Origin: an uncultured Rubripirellula sp.
GTDB lineage: Bacteria > Planctomycetota > Planctomycetia > Pirellulales > Pirellulaceae
Reading direction: 5' to 3'
Assembly (NCBI GenBank): GCA_938075415.1
Contig: CALJHC010000003.1
Location: 930,001 to 994,000 of the forward strand
DNA length: 64,000 nt
Shown here piece after piece: positions 26,030 through 36,111 of this stretch; within the stretch, counting starts at the first letter, position 1; each line of letters begins with the position of its first letter. Under the pieces are notes generated by a model. The model was not told where the DNA came from. It searched no databases and saw only the letters and a program-made list of their open reading frames with translations. Position numbers and translations under genes: made by a program.

Positions 26030-29000
26030 TCAGGAAGCGTCAATTTCAAACTCTTCGGGTAACTTGTAACTTTCTCTTTCGGCAGCCTGACGAGTCGTTA
26101 TCAGAATCTCACTTTCGCCTGAATCACTTTCAGCAATAACCCATATCAGAGATTGCTTAATATCACTTGGTCCTGTGGCTGACTTATCAGGATTTGCCTG
26201 CACCACTAAGTCAGTAAGGACTGCCCGTAAAGATTGCTCTGATTTTGAGAAATCTCGCACCTGCTGGTTTTGCGTGATTCCCATCAGTTCTAAATCCCCA
26301 CCAACAATCCGAGCCTTCGGCATTTGGTTACCATCAGGTAATCCTTCTTGAAACGCATTAGAAATCGCCTCCAATGCGAACTCCAGTGATTCCTGATCAA
26401 ACGAAACTGTCATCTCAAGATCGAGCATTTGTTCGACTGACAGCATTTCCACCGGCGCGACGGTGGTGCTGGATGCATCACCAGACGAGGGCGTATTCAT
26501 GGCTAGAAGACCAGCAAAGAACACCTGTGGAAATGCGTTCTGAGGCAGATAAGCATTGGCCACCACGGCATTATCCGACAGGCCAAATCGCACTCTTGCG
26601 AGCAGGTACTCCATCATCTGTGGCATTCGACTTGCCAAAAGTCGCCATGACGAATCAGGTACTGATTCAAGAATAAATTCGTTTGCCCAATTCGGCCATG
26701 AGCTAACCGTTGTGTTCACTTTATTCATCAACGCTGCTTCGCTGATACCACCACTGGGAGCAAATCTGGATTCAATAAAAACCGACTCGTCACCATTCAA
26801 CTTAATGGTGATCAATCCGGCATTGATATCAGGTTGCGTGAAACGTTTCAGAGGTCCCACTAATTCAGGCATCGCTGTAGTGAGCATCGCGCGCCCATCA
26901 GCAAAAAGGAAATTAGGGGTGAACAAAACGATGAAGTCAGAATCAACACTTGTGCTTGACCAAAGTGCCTGCGATGTCCTAGGCAGCGGGATTTCCCCAC
27001 CTTCCAAACTTGCAACCTCGCTAATACGTGGCACCGTACCGACAGCATATGCCGACACTAAACCGCTCTCTTGGTCTACATTCCAATAATACGCATCCGA
27101 TCCGTCTTGATCCCCAACGAAGATCTTTTGATTTTCTCTTGTTCGGGCTTCCTCAACGCCCAATAGTTCGATTAACTCGGTGGAGTCCACTGGCTCGTTC
27201 AATTCAACCGCAATAGAAACTTCAGGCCATCCCGCTTCTCCGGAGTAGAGCGATATCGTCAGTCGCTTGACATTTGTCGCATCTGCTTTCAGACGCTCAA
27301 CTGCCTGCTCAAGCATCCCCTCCGCTCCGGTAGACACTCCCGAAATGAGATCGTCAGCCAGGGGATGTTTTAGGAATTCACTCAAACGCAATGACAGAAT
27401 GACGGAAGGGCCCGGTGGCAGCAACGACAATGGAACCGTCGGCGAATCGGTCCCGTAAGGTGGAGCAAAAAGTAGACTATCGTCTTCGATGATTTGATAA
27501 CCAGCCACGACAGTGGATTCCGTCGTTTCCTCCGTTTGATCGGTATCCTGCTTACCGCCGGTAACAGAGGGTACAACGGTTGGCAGGGGGCGTCGCTTAC
27601 GCGGCTCAGGTTCCGTGGTATCCTCACTCGGCGTCCTAACGATTAAACCGATCAGCAGAATCAGTACTGCAACACACATCCCGCCCAAAATCAGAGGTGC
27701 TTTCGTTTTTTTCTTTCGTCGACGACTTTGCCGACGATTCATCGATGACTCAAATTCACCGTCCGGATCATCGACGGTTATCTCAGCGGACACCTGATGG
27801 ATAGGGCGATCCGCTAACGAGACTTTCTGAATGGGTCGATCAACCTCGATGACCACGGGCGCAATATTATCGGTTACCTCAACATTGAATTCTTTGAAAC
27901 CCAATGTTTTGTTAGCCACAATCTCACCCGAATCTTCAGTGGAGGGATGACCTATCGCTGATTTACCAGTGGAATCCTCCGCATTCCCATCACCATTTGC
28001 GTCTCGTTGAAGACATTCTTCCTCTTCCTTTGCATTGGCATTGATACCGGGTTCGCGTGAAGTCGGTTGCATTTCTGGAGGCCCTTGTTGAGCCATCCTT
28101 GTATCTTTTTCTGGAACAACAGGATTCTTGATATCCGATTGTTCTGAACGCGCACGAGTTCGAGAATCCTTCACTTCAGGCAACTTCATTCCTGCTGAAA
28201 CACCCTGCTCTTCCCCTGGCTTCAAAGAGCTTTTTTTCTCGACGTTCTGTGTCGCAGCAATAGTTTTTTTCTCGGAATTTGTTCGAGAATCTTTCTTTCC
28301 CTGCTGAACTCCCGATTGCTCAACGACGGGAGCTACCTTCTTTTCCGATGGAGGCTTCTTCCGCGATGTACGTCTCTTTTCTTTGATCTCCGGTTCTGGT
28401 TTGTTCTCAGTTAAGTTGTCACGCGATCCTTCGGCAGATGCTGCATCCGAAGGGGTTAACAATACTTCAGCAGCGTGAAGCGCATTCTCAAATTCCTGTA
28501 CTGTCTGAAATCTTGCTTGTGGTTTTTGTGCTAGAGCAAAGGCGAGCACACGAAAGAGAGGTTCTCCAGAGACCCCAGCATCGATTGCCTCCGACAGCTC
28601 TCTCGGAATGATCCATGACTGACCCTGTGGTTCCGAACCCGAATAAGGATCTCGCCCTGTGGCTAGACGAAATAAAACGCAACCGAGACTAAAGATATCC
28701 GTCTGGCTGGACAAGGATTGTCCCCCGAGGACAGCTTCAGGAGCAACAAATCGCGTCGAGTCATTAGACACCTTCAATTCTGCTTGTTGAAGATCAAGAC
28801 TTGGCTCAAGCAATAAAGTCACTTTGCCATCCTTACCAATCCAAAGATGATCCAAAGTCAAGCATCCATGAACAGATGATAGCGAGTGAATTGCATCCAA
28901 GGCCTTAGACACAGCGATCCCTAATCGGCAAACCGTTTTGTGATCAATCGCCGATTTGGTCATCCGTTTCTTCGAAAGCGTTTTCCCCGGAGGCAACACC

Positions 29001-29437
29001 GAGAACAAGTAACACGATTCGCCATCTTTCGTGATTTCAAAACTTTGAATTGAATCACGTTCCCTGTTGGAAGAGCCAACTGCATCGAAAAGCAATGGCG
29101 AGATTGAATCCTCGCGCATCTCGATCAGAAGCCCCAAATCATTGGTTGAGATTTTTTTAGCTGATGTCCAGTTCTCAAAAGGTGTGTCGACCTCATCAGA
29201 AACCAACAAATAATCCCCAACCTTCAGCGCGCGTCCGCCCTTCCCTAGCAACTGCTTGGCCTGAAACTTCGTTAACAAGCCCTTCTTAATAAGGTAGTTT
29301 GCGACCAAAACAGGATCACCTAGCCGCGCGCCGCTATTCTTTTTGTCCAGTGAAACTTGCAGTGTTTTGCAATCCTTGGCGGAGCAAATACCCGAACTCT
29401 CAAGTCGCTTCCAGAAATCACTTAACGAAATGGTCAT
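26030..29437 (-). CDS. Membrane-anchored serine/threonine pseudokinase with large C-terminal region
   Basis: The 1135-aa protein begins with the small domain that precedes many planctomycete kinases (FWKRLESSGICSAKDCKTL, then LIKKGLLTKFQAKQLL). A kinase fold spans about 75-330. The catalytic loop reads VHGCLTLDHLWI at 189-200, lacking the Asp of HRD, and the DFG site reads LLLEPS, so catalysis is unlikely. APE (232-234) and DIFSLGCVLFRLATG are kept. A Glu/Lys/Ser-rich linker follows to about 580, then one membrane segment (LILGGMCVAVLILLIGLIV). The outer 500 residues are of unknown fold; FLKHPLADDLISG and FIVLFTPNFLFADGRAML are typical stretches. It likely relays a signal by binding. Confidence 0.85.
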   Translation of the reverse strand: MTISLSDFWKRLESSGICSAKDCKTLQVSLDKKNSGARLGDPVLVANYLIKKGLLTKFQAKQLLGKGGRALKVGDYLLVSDEVDTPFENWTSAKKISTNDLGLLIEMREDSISPLLFDAVGSSNRERDSIQSFEITKDGESCYLFSVLPPGKTLSKKRMTKSAIDHKTVCRLGIAVSKALDAIHSLSSVHGCLTLDHLWIGKDGKVTLLLEPSLDLQQAELKVSNDSTRFVAPEAVLGGQSLSSQTDIFSLGCVLFRLATGRDPYSGSEPQGQSWIIPRELSEAIDAGVSGEPLFRVLAFALAQKPQARFQTVQEFENALHAAEVLLTPSDAASAEGSRDNLTENKPEPEIKEKRRTSRKKPPSEKKVAPVVEQSGVQQGKKDSRTNSEKKTIAATQNVEKKSSLKPGEEQGVSAGMKLPEVKDSRTRARSEQSDIKNPVVPEKDTRMAQQGPPEMQPTSREPGINANAKEEEECLQRDANGDGNAEDSTGKSAIGHPSTEDSGEIVANKTLGFKEFNVEVTDNIAPVVIEVDRPIQKVSLADRPIHQVSAEITVDDPDGEFESSMNRRQSRRRKKKTKAPLILGGMCVAVLILLIGLIVRTPSEDTTEPEPRKRRPLPTVVPSVTGGKQDTDQTEETTESTVVAGYQIIEDDSLLFAPPYGTDSPTVPLSLLPPGPSVILSLRLSEFLKHPLADDLISGVSTGAEGMLEQAVERLKADATNVKRLTISLYSGEAGWPEVSIAVELNEPVDSTELIELLGVEEARTRENQKIFVGDQDGSDAYYWNVDQESGLVSAYAVGTVPRISEVASLEGGEIPLPRTSQALWSSTSVDSDFIVLFTPNFLFADGRAMLTTAMPELVGPLKRFTQPDINAGLITIKLNGDESVFIESRFAPSGGISEAALMNKVNTTVSSWPNWANEFILESVPDSSWRLLASRMPQMMEYLLARVRFGLSDNAVVANAYLPQNAFPQVFFAGLLAMNTPSSGDASSTTVAPVEMLSVEQMLDLEMTVSFDQESLEFALEAISNAFQEGLPDGNQMPKARIVGGDLELMGITQNQQVRDFSKSEQSLRAVLTDLVVQANPDKSATGPSDIKQSLIWVIAESDSGESEILITTRQAAERESYKLPEEFEIDAS

Positions 29438-29725
29438 TCAAACTTCAGGGGGAAAGGCAAAAGGTTGATCATTCAGCATCACAGTCAGTTTACTTGATAG
29501 ACGCCCGCAAGCCGACCACAACCGCTGCAAAGCCAAAAAACGATGGGTTATTCAAGCACCCTAATAACAAATTTAGTGGTGGGATACAGGGGCTTCAGAC
29601 CGCTATTTTGGTTCTCCATGGTATCCCTTGATATGGTTGACTAAACTCTCAGAATTCCCTGGACCAAGGATATTGCAATCAACTCTGGGAATTATTTCCT
29701 AGAGTGAGTTGAGGAATTGTTACCT
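29438..29725. other. Divergent upstream region with two inverted repeats
   Basis: GGGATAC (29581-29587) pairs with GTATCCC (29621-29627), and AATTCCC (29653-29659) pairs with GGGAATT (29687-29693). Both are perfect 7-bp arms with long spacers. They lie between the pseudokinase and glgA starts and might be part of either leader. Confidence 0.3.
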
Positions 29726-31225
29726 TTGAACATTGTCTACCTAACATCCGAAGCAATTCCTTTTGCAAAGACCGGCGGTCTCGGAGACGTGGGTGGCACG
29801 CTGCCGACACAACTCGCCTCGATGGGACATCATGTCTCAGTAATCCTTCCCGCTTTTCAAAGCATTTATTCAGCGGGCATCGAAATTGCCCCGACCGATA
29901 TTAGCTTTGCTATCTCAATGAGGCCGGGAAAAGTTGTTGGATGTCGTTTGTTACGCAGCAAACTGCCCGGCAGTGCAGTAACGGTCTGGTTTCTTGATCA
30001 GCCTCAATATTTTGATCGAGATTCTCTGTATGGGTCCACTGAGACGGATTTCCCGGACAACGCCGAGCGATTCACTTTTTTTAATCGAGCAGCAGTCCAA
30101 GCAATCCATCGCCTGGAGCTAAATCCAGAAATCATTCACTGCAACGACTGGCAGACCGGACTCGTCCCTGGCCTGCTCAAATATGACCCAAGTCTCAATC
30201 AGTGTTTTCGTGATACCGCCTCCCTGATAACGATTCATAACCTTGCATACCAAGGTCATTTTCCAGCACAGTGCTTCGAATTGACAGGTCTCAGTTGGGA
30301 CCATTTTCATCCCAACTCATTCGAGTTCTATAACCACCTGAACTTTTTAAAAGCAGGAATTATTTCGTCGGACATGGTAACAACCGTTAGTCCACAATAT
30401 GCCAAAGAGATAACAACGCAACAGCATGGATGCGGACTAGATGGCGTCTTACGATCTGTCTCAAATCGACTGATTGGAATTACCAATGGAATTGACGAAT
30501 CGATCTGGAACCCTGCAACCGACCCGGCGATTACAGTTAACTACGATGTGTCATCGTGGCGAGAAGGAAAAGCGTCGAATAAGCAAGCACTTCAAAAGCG
30601 ACTTGGTCTTGAACAAAACCTAGATGTTCCACTGATCGGTCTCGTCGGGCGACTAGCTGCCCAGAAGGGTTGGGACCTGGTTTTGCCTGTCTTACGATGG
30701 CATCTATCGGAACGTCGCCCAACTCAGTGGGCTGTACTCGGAAGCGGCGATCCTCGCTATGAACGTGAACTGCGAGAGCTTTCCAACAAGTATCCAGAAC
30801 AATTCGCTTTACACGTTGGCTTTAGCGATAACCTTGCTCACCAGATAGAGGCATCATCGGACCTTTTCTTGATGCCGAGCCACTATGAACCCTGTGGCCT
30901 GAATCAACTCTACAGCCTCCGATACGGCAGTATTCCTATCGTGAATCCCACCGGCGGCCTTGCCGATACGGTCATCAACGCTAGTACAAGCAACATTCAA
31001 AACAACACGGCGACCGGTTTCCACCTCGAAAGACCGCATCCCAGAGCACTTGATGAAGCATTGGGTAAAGCCTTGCATCTGAAGTACCACCAACCAAAAG
31101 ATTGGTCCCAAATCGTTGAGACCGGCATGTCGCAGGATTGGTCATGGCATCGCAGCGCCGAGGCGTACCTTGTTCACTACAAGAAAACGATTGCACGTAA
31201 AAAAAGAAAGGTCCAATCGGATTGA
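29726..31225 (+). CDS. glgA: Glycogen synthase GlgA
   Basis: GlgA adds glucose from ADP-glucose to the end of alpha-1,4-glucan. The 499-aa GT5 enzyme has the N-terminal donor site SEAIPFAKTGGLGDVGGTLP, HCNDWQTGLVPGLLKY and TIHNLAYQG. The C-terminal half has ITNGIDESIWNPATD, LVGRLAAQKGWDLV and PSHYEPCGLNQLYSLRYG with the catalytic Glu. Two TTG codons could start it, at 29717 and 29726. GAGGA at 29711-29715 is properly spaced, 10 nt, only from 29726. It leads the plus-strand group glgA, galT-like, GH57. Confidence 0.94.
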   Translation: MNIVYLTSEAIPFAKTGGLGDVGGTLPTQLASMGHHVSVILPAFQSIYSAGIEIAPTDISFAISMRPGKVVGCRLLRSKLPGSAVTVWFLDQPQYFDRDSLYGSTETDFPDNAERFTFFNRAAVQAIHRLELNPEIIHCNDWQTGLVPGLLKYDPSLNQCFRDTASLITIHNLAYQGHFPAQCFELTGLSWDHFHPNSFEFYNHLNFLKAGIISSDMVTTVSPQYAKEITTQQHGCGLDGVLRSVSNRLIGITNGIDESIWNPATDPAITVNYDVSSWREGKASNKQALQKRLGLEQNLDVPLIGLVGRLAAQKGWDLVLPVLRWHLSERRPTQWAVLGSGDPRYERELRELSNKYPEQFALHVGFSDNLAHQIEASSDLFLMPSHYEPCGLNQLYSLRYGSIPIVNPTGGLADTVINASTSNIQNNTATGFHLERPHPRALDEALGKALHLKYHQPKDWSQIVETGMSQDWSWHRSAEAYLVHYKKTIARKKRKVQSD

Positions 31226-31354
31226 CCCCGTTCGTTGTATCCATGCATTGAAAACAGGTCACAACCTGAGTAATCACGCAAAGACCTCGACTAAATATCA
31301 GAATCTGCCACTGTGCTTACGATGACGAATGGTTCGTGACGGAATGCCACCCAA

Positions 31355-32473
31355 ATGTCTGGAAAAAACCAAGCATCCAACAGAACAAGCTGCAGTGCAA
31401 AGATGAAAATCGATGAAGCATGCGAATCAAGATATGACCCAGTCGATGATAACTGGACGCTTTTTGCTCCTAATCGCATAACACGACCTATTGAACTCGA
31501 CATTGCATCAGACTTAAAGAAAACTGAAGCCAGTTGCCCCTTTTGCCCGGGTCAAGAATCACAAACCCCTCCAGCGATTTGGCTCGGCAAAGCAATTGGA
31601 AAGCAACAAGATCCAGTCCGCGTTCAACTTACCCAACAAGTTGAACCTGAATTGGATTGGTCGGTGCGAGCGTTCCCAAACCGGTTCCCAGTCGTTCAGC
31701 ATGACGCCATCACTTCACCGCATCATCCACCGCTCCCAAGCAAGTATCTCGCAACGACCGGTGGTCACGAAGTCATTGTTGACACGCGAACTCACACAGA
31801 TCAAATCTCAGAAACAAGTGCTGTAGAAACACAGCTGATGTTTCTTGCAATGAAGGACCGCATCAATACCTGGAAGCAATTTCATGAAATACGGAACATT
31901 GTCGCATTTAAAAACTCAGGAGCTGCCGCCGGTGCATCGCTGAAGCACTCCCACTGTCAGCTCATCGCAACAAATCATTTACCCTCTCGTCTTCAAAGAA
32001 ACCAGGCTCGTCTCGAAGCCTATCGAGAGAAACGTGGTCGTTGCATTCACTGTGACCTCATTGGTGAGGAAACGAAGGAAGGCAAACGAATCGTCGCTAT
32101 CGACGAAGACTTAATCGCTTATTGTCCTTACGCAAGCCCGCTTCCAATGCTTGCTCGCATCACCACTCGTCAACACCACGCCGCCTTCGAGGAATTAAGC
32201 GACAGCTTGGTCCTCAAAATTGCATCACTAACACGAGATGTCATCTTGGGGTTGCAAAAAATACACGTCAATGCGTCCTACAACTTGGTTCTATCAACAG
32301 TGCCGCCAAACTCATCCTGCAACAGCGAGGCTTTTCATTGGACGCTGGACATCTGCCCAAGACTTTCCCGAATTGCTGGCTATGAGATTGCGACAGAGAG
32401 CTACATCAACCCAGTGATGCCAGAAAATGCAGCGTTGCAATATCAGGAAATCCTACGGGAAAGAAATTGCTAG
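31355..32473 (+). CDS. galT: Galactose-1-phosphate uridylyltransferase-like protein (HIT superfamily)
   Basis: GalT enzymes move a nucleotidyl group between hexose-1-phosphates through a uridylylated His. The 372-aa protein has ESRYDPVDDNWTLFAPNR at the start, the zinc-type pair CPFC near residue 60, NRFPVV, and the active-site segment SGAAAGASLKHSHCQLIA. A second Cys pair, CIHCDLI, fits the metal site of the C-terminal half. The active site reads HSHCQ instead of the usual HPHGQ. Sitting between glgA and a GH57 enzyme, it may act on glucose-1-phosphate and an ADP- or UDP-sugar. An ATG at 31403 is an alternative start. Confidence 0.85.
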   Translation: MSGKNQASNRTSCSAKMKIDEACESRYDPVDDNWTLFAPNRITRPIELDIASDLKKTEASCPFCPGQESQTPPAIWLGKAIGKQQDPVRVQLTQQVEPELDWSVRAFPNRFPVVQHDAITSPHHPPLPSKYLATTGGHEVIVDTRTHTDQISETSAVETQLMFLAMKDRINTWKQFHEIRNIVAFKNSGAAAGASLKHSHCQLIATNHLPSRLQRNQARLEAYREKRGRCIHCDLIGEETKEGKRIVAIDEDLIAYCPYASPLPMLARITTRQHHAAFEELSDSLVLKIASLTRDVILGLQKIHVNASYNLVLSTVPPNSSCNSEAFHWTLDICPRLSRIAGYEIATESYINPVMPENAALQYQEILRERNC

Positions 32474-32624
32474 TAAGGGTTTTGAAAATGAATACATACG
32501 TGCCCCGATTATTGAAGCAGGTAATATTCAACAAAACTGCTTCGCTGTTTTAGAGCACTCGATCTCAGCATCTCGTGATTGATACTTGCCCATCCTCAGC
32601 GTCGTCCATAAGACGAATCGATCA

Positions 32625-34772
32625 ATGAAAAAACCCGCCCGACTTTGTTTAACTTTCCACAACCATCAACCAGTGGGGAATTTCGATTGGGTCTTTGAGC
32701 AAGCCTACCAAGATAGCTATCTGCCTTTTCTTGATACGTTTGAACCATTTGAACAATTGAAAATATCGCTGCACTCTTCGGGCCCTCTGATGCTCTGGCT
32801 TGCAGAAGAACACCCTGAATACTTGAATCGTGTTCGCGAATTATGTAAATCTGGTCGCATAGAAATACTCGGCGGACCAATGTATGAACCCATCATGACC
32901 ATGCTTCCGCCGCGTGACGCCGTAGGTCAAATTCAGGCCTATGCGTCATGGATTCGGGATTTTTTTGGTGTCTCGCCCCGAGGCATGTGGTTACCAGAAC
33001 GAGTCTGGGAACCACAACTGACTTCTATCCTGGCGAATGCCGGTATCGAATACACGATTCTTGACGACTTTCATTTTAAATCAGCGGGGCTTTGCGATGA
33101 GGAGCTATATGGCTACTTCCTCACTGAGGATAACGGCAAACTTCTACGAGTCTTCGCCGGATCTGAATCGCTTCGATACAGGATTCCTTTCCAGGCAGTG
33201 GATGAAACGATTGATTACTGCCAAGCCGTGGCAGAGCAATTCCCGGATTCAATCCTGACGTTTGGAGATGATGGGGAAAAGTTTGGAAGCTGGCCCGGGA
33301 CGAAGGAGCATGTCTATGACGGTCAATGGCTTCGGAATTTCTTCCAAACATTGAGCAAGAATCAGCATTGGCTGCGAACCATGACACTCAGCGAAGCGGT
33401 GTCGGAAACAAGGCCCTTGGGTAAGATCTATCTGCCAAATAGTAGCTACCGAGAAATGACCGAGTGGTCACTTCAAACTGAACAACAAGAAAGAAGACAG
33501 GGTTCAATCGCTCAACTGGCGATTCGGTTCGATCACGAAATCATACGACAAGGGCTACCTCAAGGATTTTGGCGTAACTTCAAGACCAAATACAGTGAAA
33601 CGAGTGAGATGTATGCGAGAATGATGTACGTCAGTCATGGCATTGAAGCGGCGATCACTGCAGGGGTCTCATCAGAAAACCTTGAAGTCGCCAAAATGCA
33701 TCTTTATCAGGGCCAATGCAACTGCTCGTATTGGCATGGAGCTTTTGGTGGTGTCTACCTTCCGCATCTTCGAGATGCAATCTACAAGCACCTGATCGCT
33801 GCAGAAAAAAACCTAGATCAATCCTTGGGTAGGCAAGAAGAACTTCACTGGCAAATCACAGATTTTGACTTTGACGGCAACGATGAAATCATGGTCAGAA
33901 ACGCGATGACTAGTCTTTGGATAGCACCGTCACGTGGTGGTTCCATTTACGAAATGGACATCTATCCCATCGAGCATAATCTGTTAGCCACACTGCAACG
34001 CAGGCGTGAAATCTATCATCAAAAAGTTCTGGATGGCCCAAAAGAAGAAAACGATGACCTAGCCAGTATTCACGATCGAGTGGTATTCAAACAACCAAAC
34101 TTAGATCAACACCTTATCTATGATACTTACCCACGGAAGTCTCTCGTTGACCACTTCCACAGCGTTGACACAACGATTGACGCAATCAAAAAAGGAACGA
34201 CTGTTGAACTGGGCGACTTCGTTGACGAACCGTACGATTCAACAGTAAATCAACACCCTGAGAGATTGAACGTTCGACTTCACCGACAAGGTAAAGTGAT
34301 GAATTACCCGTTGGATCTGAGTAAATCTGTCCAACTCGAAAGGAATTACAATAGAATCCGAATCGGATACAACCTTGAAAACATCTCCGCTGATGCCAAG
34401 TTCATCTTTTCACCTGAATTCAACTTTTCTGGCTTACCAAGCAATCAGGAAGACCGATTTTTTAGTGATCTTGATGGAAATCGATTGGGGCACCTTGGAA
34501 CAACACTTGATCTACAAAGCACCCAACAGATAAGCCTAAGTGATCAGTGGCTGGGCATTGACATTCAACTCTCTTGGAGTCAGCCAAGCGGATTATGGGC
34601 GTACCCTGTTCAATCCGTCAGTCAAAGCGAAAGTGGCTTTGAATTAGTCCACCAGAGCGTCTGTGTTATGCCCTACTGGATCATCGATGGCCAATCAAAG
34701 AATGATTGGGATCTCTCGATGGAGATTAAAATTGTTTGCGAAAGTGGTGAGTCAGATAAAGCATCACCATGA
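32625..34772 (+). CDS. Glycoside hydrolase family 57 (alpha-amylase / 4-alpha-glucanotransferase type)
   Basis: GH57 enzymes cut or rearrange alpha-glucans with retention. The protein starts KKPARLCLTFHNHQPVGNF, the GH57 opening. The nucleophile Glu is in GMWLPERVWEPQL near residue 124, and the acid-base Asp in LTFGDDGEKFGSWPG near 214. Residues after about 300 match the DUF1925 and DUF1926 parts found in 4-alpha-glucanotransferases, e.g. WHGAFGGVYLPHLRDAIY, then YDTYPRKSLVDHF. Length is 715 aa from the ATG at 32625; a TTG at 32586 would add 13 residues. No signal peptide, so it should act on internal glycogen. Confidence 0.92.
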   Translation: MKKPARLCLTFHNHQPVGNFDWVFEQAYQDSYLPFLDTFEPFEQLKISLHSSGPLMLWLAEEHPEYLNRVRELCKSGRIEILGGPMYEPIMTMLPPRDAVGQIQAYASWIRDFFGVSPRGMWLPERVWEPQLTSILANAGIEYTILDDFHFKSAGLCDEELYGYFLTEDNGKLLRVFAGSESLRYRIPFQAVDETIDYCQAVAEQFPDSILTFGDDGEKFGSWPGTKEHVYDGQWLRNFFQTLSKNQHWLRTMTLSEAVSETRPLGKIYLPNSSYREMTEWSLQTEQQERRQGSIAQLAIRFDHEIIRQGLPQGFWRNFKTKYSETSEMYARMMYVSHGIEAAITAGVSSENLEVAKMHLYQGQCNCSYWHGAFGGVYLPHLRDAIYKHLIAAEKNLDQSLGRQEELHWQITDFDFDGNDEIMVRNAMTSLWIAPSRGGSIYEMDIYPIEHNLLATLQRRREIYHQKVLDGPKEENDDLASIHDRVVFKQPNLDQHLIYDTYPRKSLVDHFHSVDTTIDAIKKGTTVELGDFVDEPYDSTVNQHPERLNVRLHRQGKVMNYPLDLSKSVQLERNYNRIRIGYNLENISADAKFIFSPEFNFSGLPSNQEDRFFSDLDGNRLGHLGTTLDLQSTQQISLSDQWLGIDIQLSWSQPSGLWAYPVQSVSQSESGFELVHQSVCVMPYWIIDGQSKNDWDLSMEIKIVCESGESDKASP

Positions 34773-34929
34773 AAAGGCAAAAAATTCTTTGGCACTCGCC
34801 TGTAATTGCAGCACCGATCTATACGATGCTTGTAGCGACCCTAATCGCAACGATGCCTCCTCAATAACCTGTTCAAAATCAGCATCACTCATTGATGAAA
34901 AAATCAGGCGTTTTCTGTGGGTAGAGTCT

Positions 34930-35658
34930 CTATCCCGAAATCCGTTTAGGAAAGGGAAATTCGAGGACAAATTTTGTACCCCGACCTGCCTCGCTTTGGA
35001 CACTGATTCTTCCGCCGTGAGATTCAATGATTCTTCTTGCGGTCGGTAATCCTAACCCCGTCCCACCATCCTTCGTGCTGTAAAAGGGCTCAAACATGTG
35101 TAATACCGTGACATCATCCACACCTCGGCCAGTGTCAATTAAATCAAGAGCGACACTCGTGCGAGTCGTATAGGTTCGGACCATTAACTGCCCCCCCCCT
35201 GACATCGCCTCAATTGCATTCTTCACCAAATTCATTAAAGCAGCCTGCAAAGAATCGCTGTGCAAAAGTATCGCAGGTAGATCGGTATCCAAATACTTTT
35301 CGACGTCAATATCTTCCTGTTCAGCCTGAGCTTGGTAAGCGCGAAGAACGAGGTCAATTTGGTCATTGAGGCTACCAGGTAGTAAATCAATATCTCGCAA
35401 ACGGGTGTAACGTAAGAAATCCCTGAGCAACGATTCCATCCGCTCGCATTGTCCGCGAACAATATCGATTCGATTAAGAGGTCGACGACTCAGCCGCGAG
35501 TCCATTTCCGCGAGGTCCTCGCTCAGTAGATCGATGTTCATATGGATGACAGAAAGCGGATTCTTGATCTCATGCGCGAGGGATCCCGCCAACTCGGCGA
35601 GCTCCTCGTATCTGGCCCGCATCGGATCAATCTCGGTGCTCTTTTCATTTGGATTCAT
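34930..35658 (-). CDS. Soluble sensor histidine kinase
   Basis: The 242-aa protein consists of a HisKA dimerisation domain and a HATPase domain only. The phospho-acceptor His29 is in GSLAHEIKNPLSVIHMN, NtrB-like. The N box is NLVKNAIEAMSGGG, the G1 box DTGRGVD, the F box MFEPFYSTKDGGTG and the G2 box GLGLPTARRIIESHGG. There is no membrane segment or PAS domain, only about 20 residues before the H-box. It needs a sensing partner. No response regulator is next to it; a distant candidate is not visible in the window. It converges with the GH57 gene. Confidence 0.92.
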   Translation of the reverse strand: MNPNEKSTEIDPMRARYEELAELAGSLAHEIKNPLSVIHMNIDLLSEDLAEMDSRLSRRPLNRIDIVRGQCERMESLLRDFLRYTRLRDIDLLPGSLNDQIDLVLRAYQAQAEQEDIDVEKYLDTDLPAILLHSDSLQAALMNLVKNAIEAMSGGGQLMVRTYTTRTSVALDLIDTGRGVDDVTVLHMFEPFYSTKDGGTGLGLPTARRIIESHGGRISVQSEAGRGTKFVLEFPFPKRISG

Positions 35659-36111
35659 ATTGAACTAAATCAAGCTGAGTAATCTTGGATTCGGTAAACG
35701 TATTGTATCGCAGAAGATTAGCATCGAAATCGCAGCTAGCCCGCTAGATCAGCTATAATTGCAATTCGTTCCAATTCTTCTTGGCCATGGAGCATGCACT
35801 GCCTCAGTAACTTCATCAGTGCAATGAAAGGACTGATCCTTGACTACATGAAAAGGCCGAGAAATTTGCTTATATTTGCCGCTGACAGAGGCATCAGCAA
35901 GCAATCATCATTAGTTTGATCTGGTTAGCACCCTTGTTGAAGCACAGCGAGGAAACGTAATTTGGAGTCCAGTCCTCGGCGCCGGAGCTTTGGATTTTAA
36001 ATATCGGCCAACGGGTCTAACTTGATTGTGTCAACGTGGTAGCTCCACGTCTGTTCGGTCGAAATCACACCTTCCATCACACATTATTTTCACGAGGCCC
36101 CTGCTTCGACG
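35659..36111. other. Intergenic region before dapL
   Basis: About 450 bases between divergent genes. A TATAAT at 35753-35758 might be a -10 element. ACGTGG (36034-36039) and CCACGT (36045-36050) form a short dyad 62 bases before the dapL start. I found no riboswitch pattern I can name and no gene. Confidence 0.35.

Noticed and set aside
29438-29725. A terminator for the pseudokinase
   Set aside because: The gene ends on the other side; these inverted repeats lie upstream of it and have no T-run.
34764-35027. An 87-codon minus-strand frame at the end of the histidine kinase
   Set aside because: It overlaps the conserved HATPase end in another frame; only the last 40 codons are outside and they show no motif.
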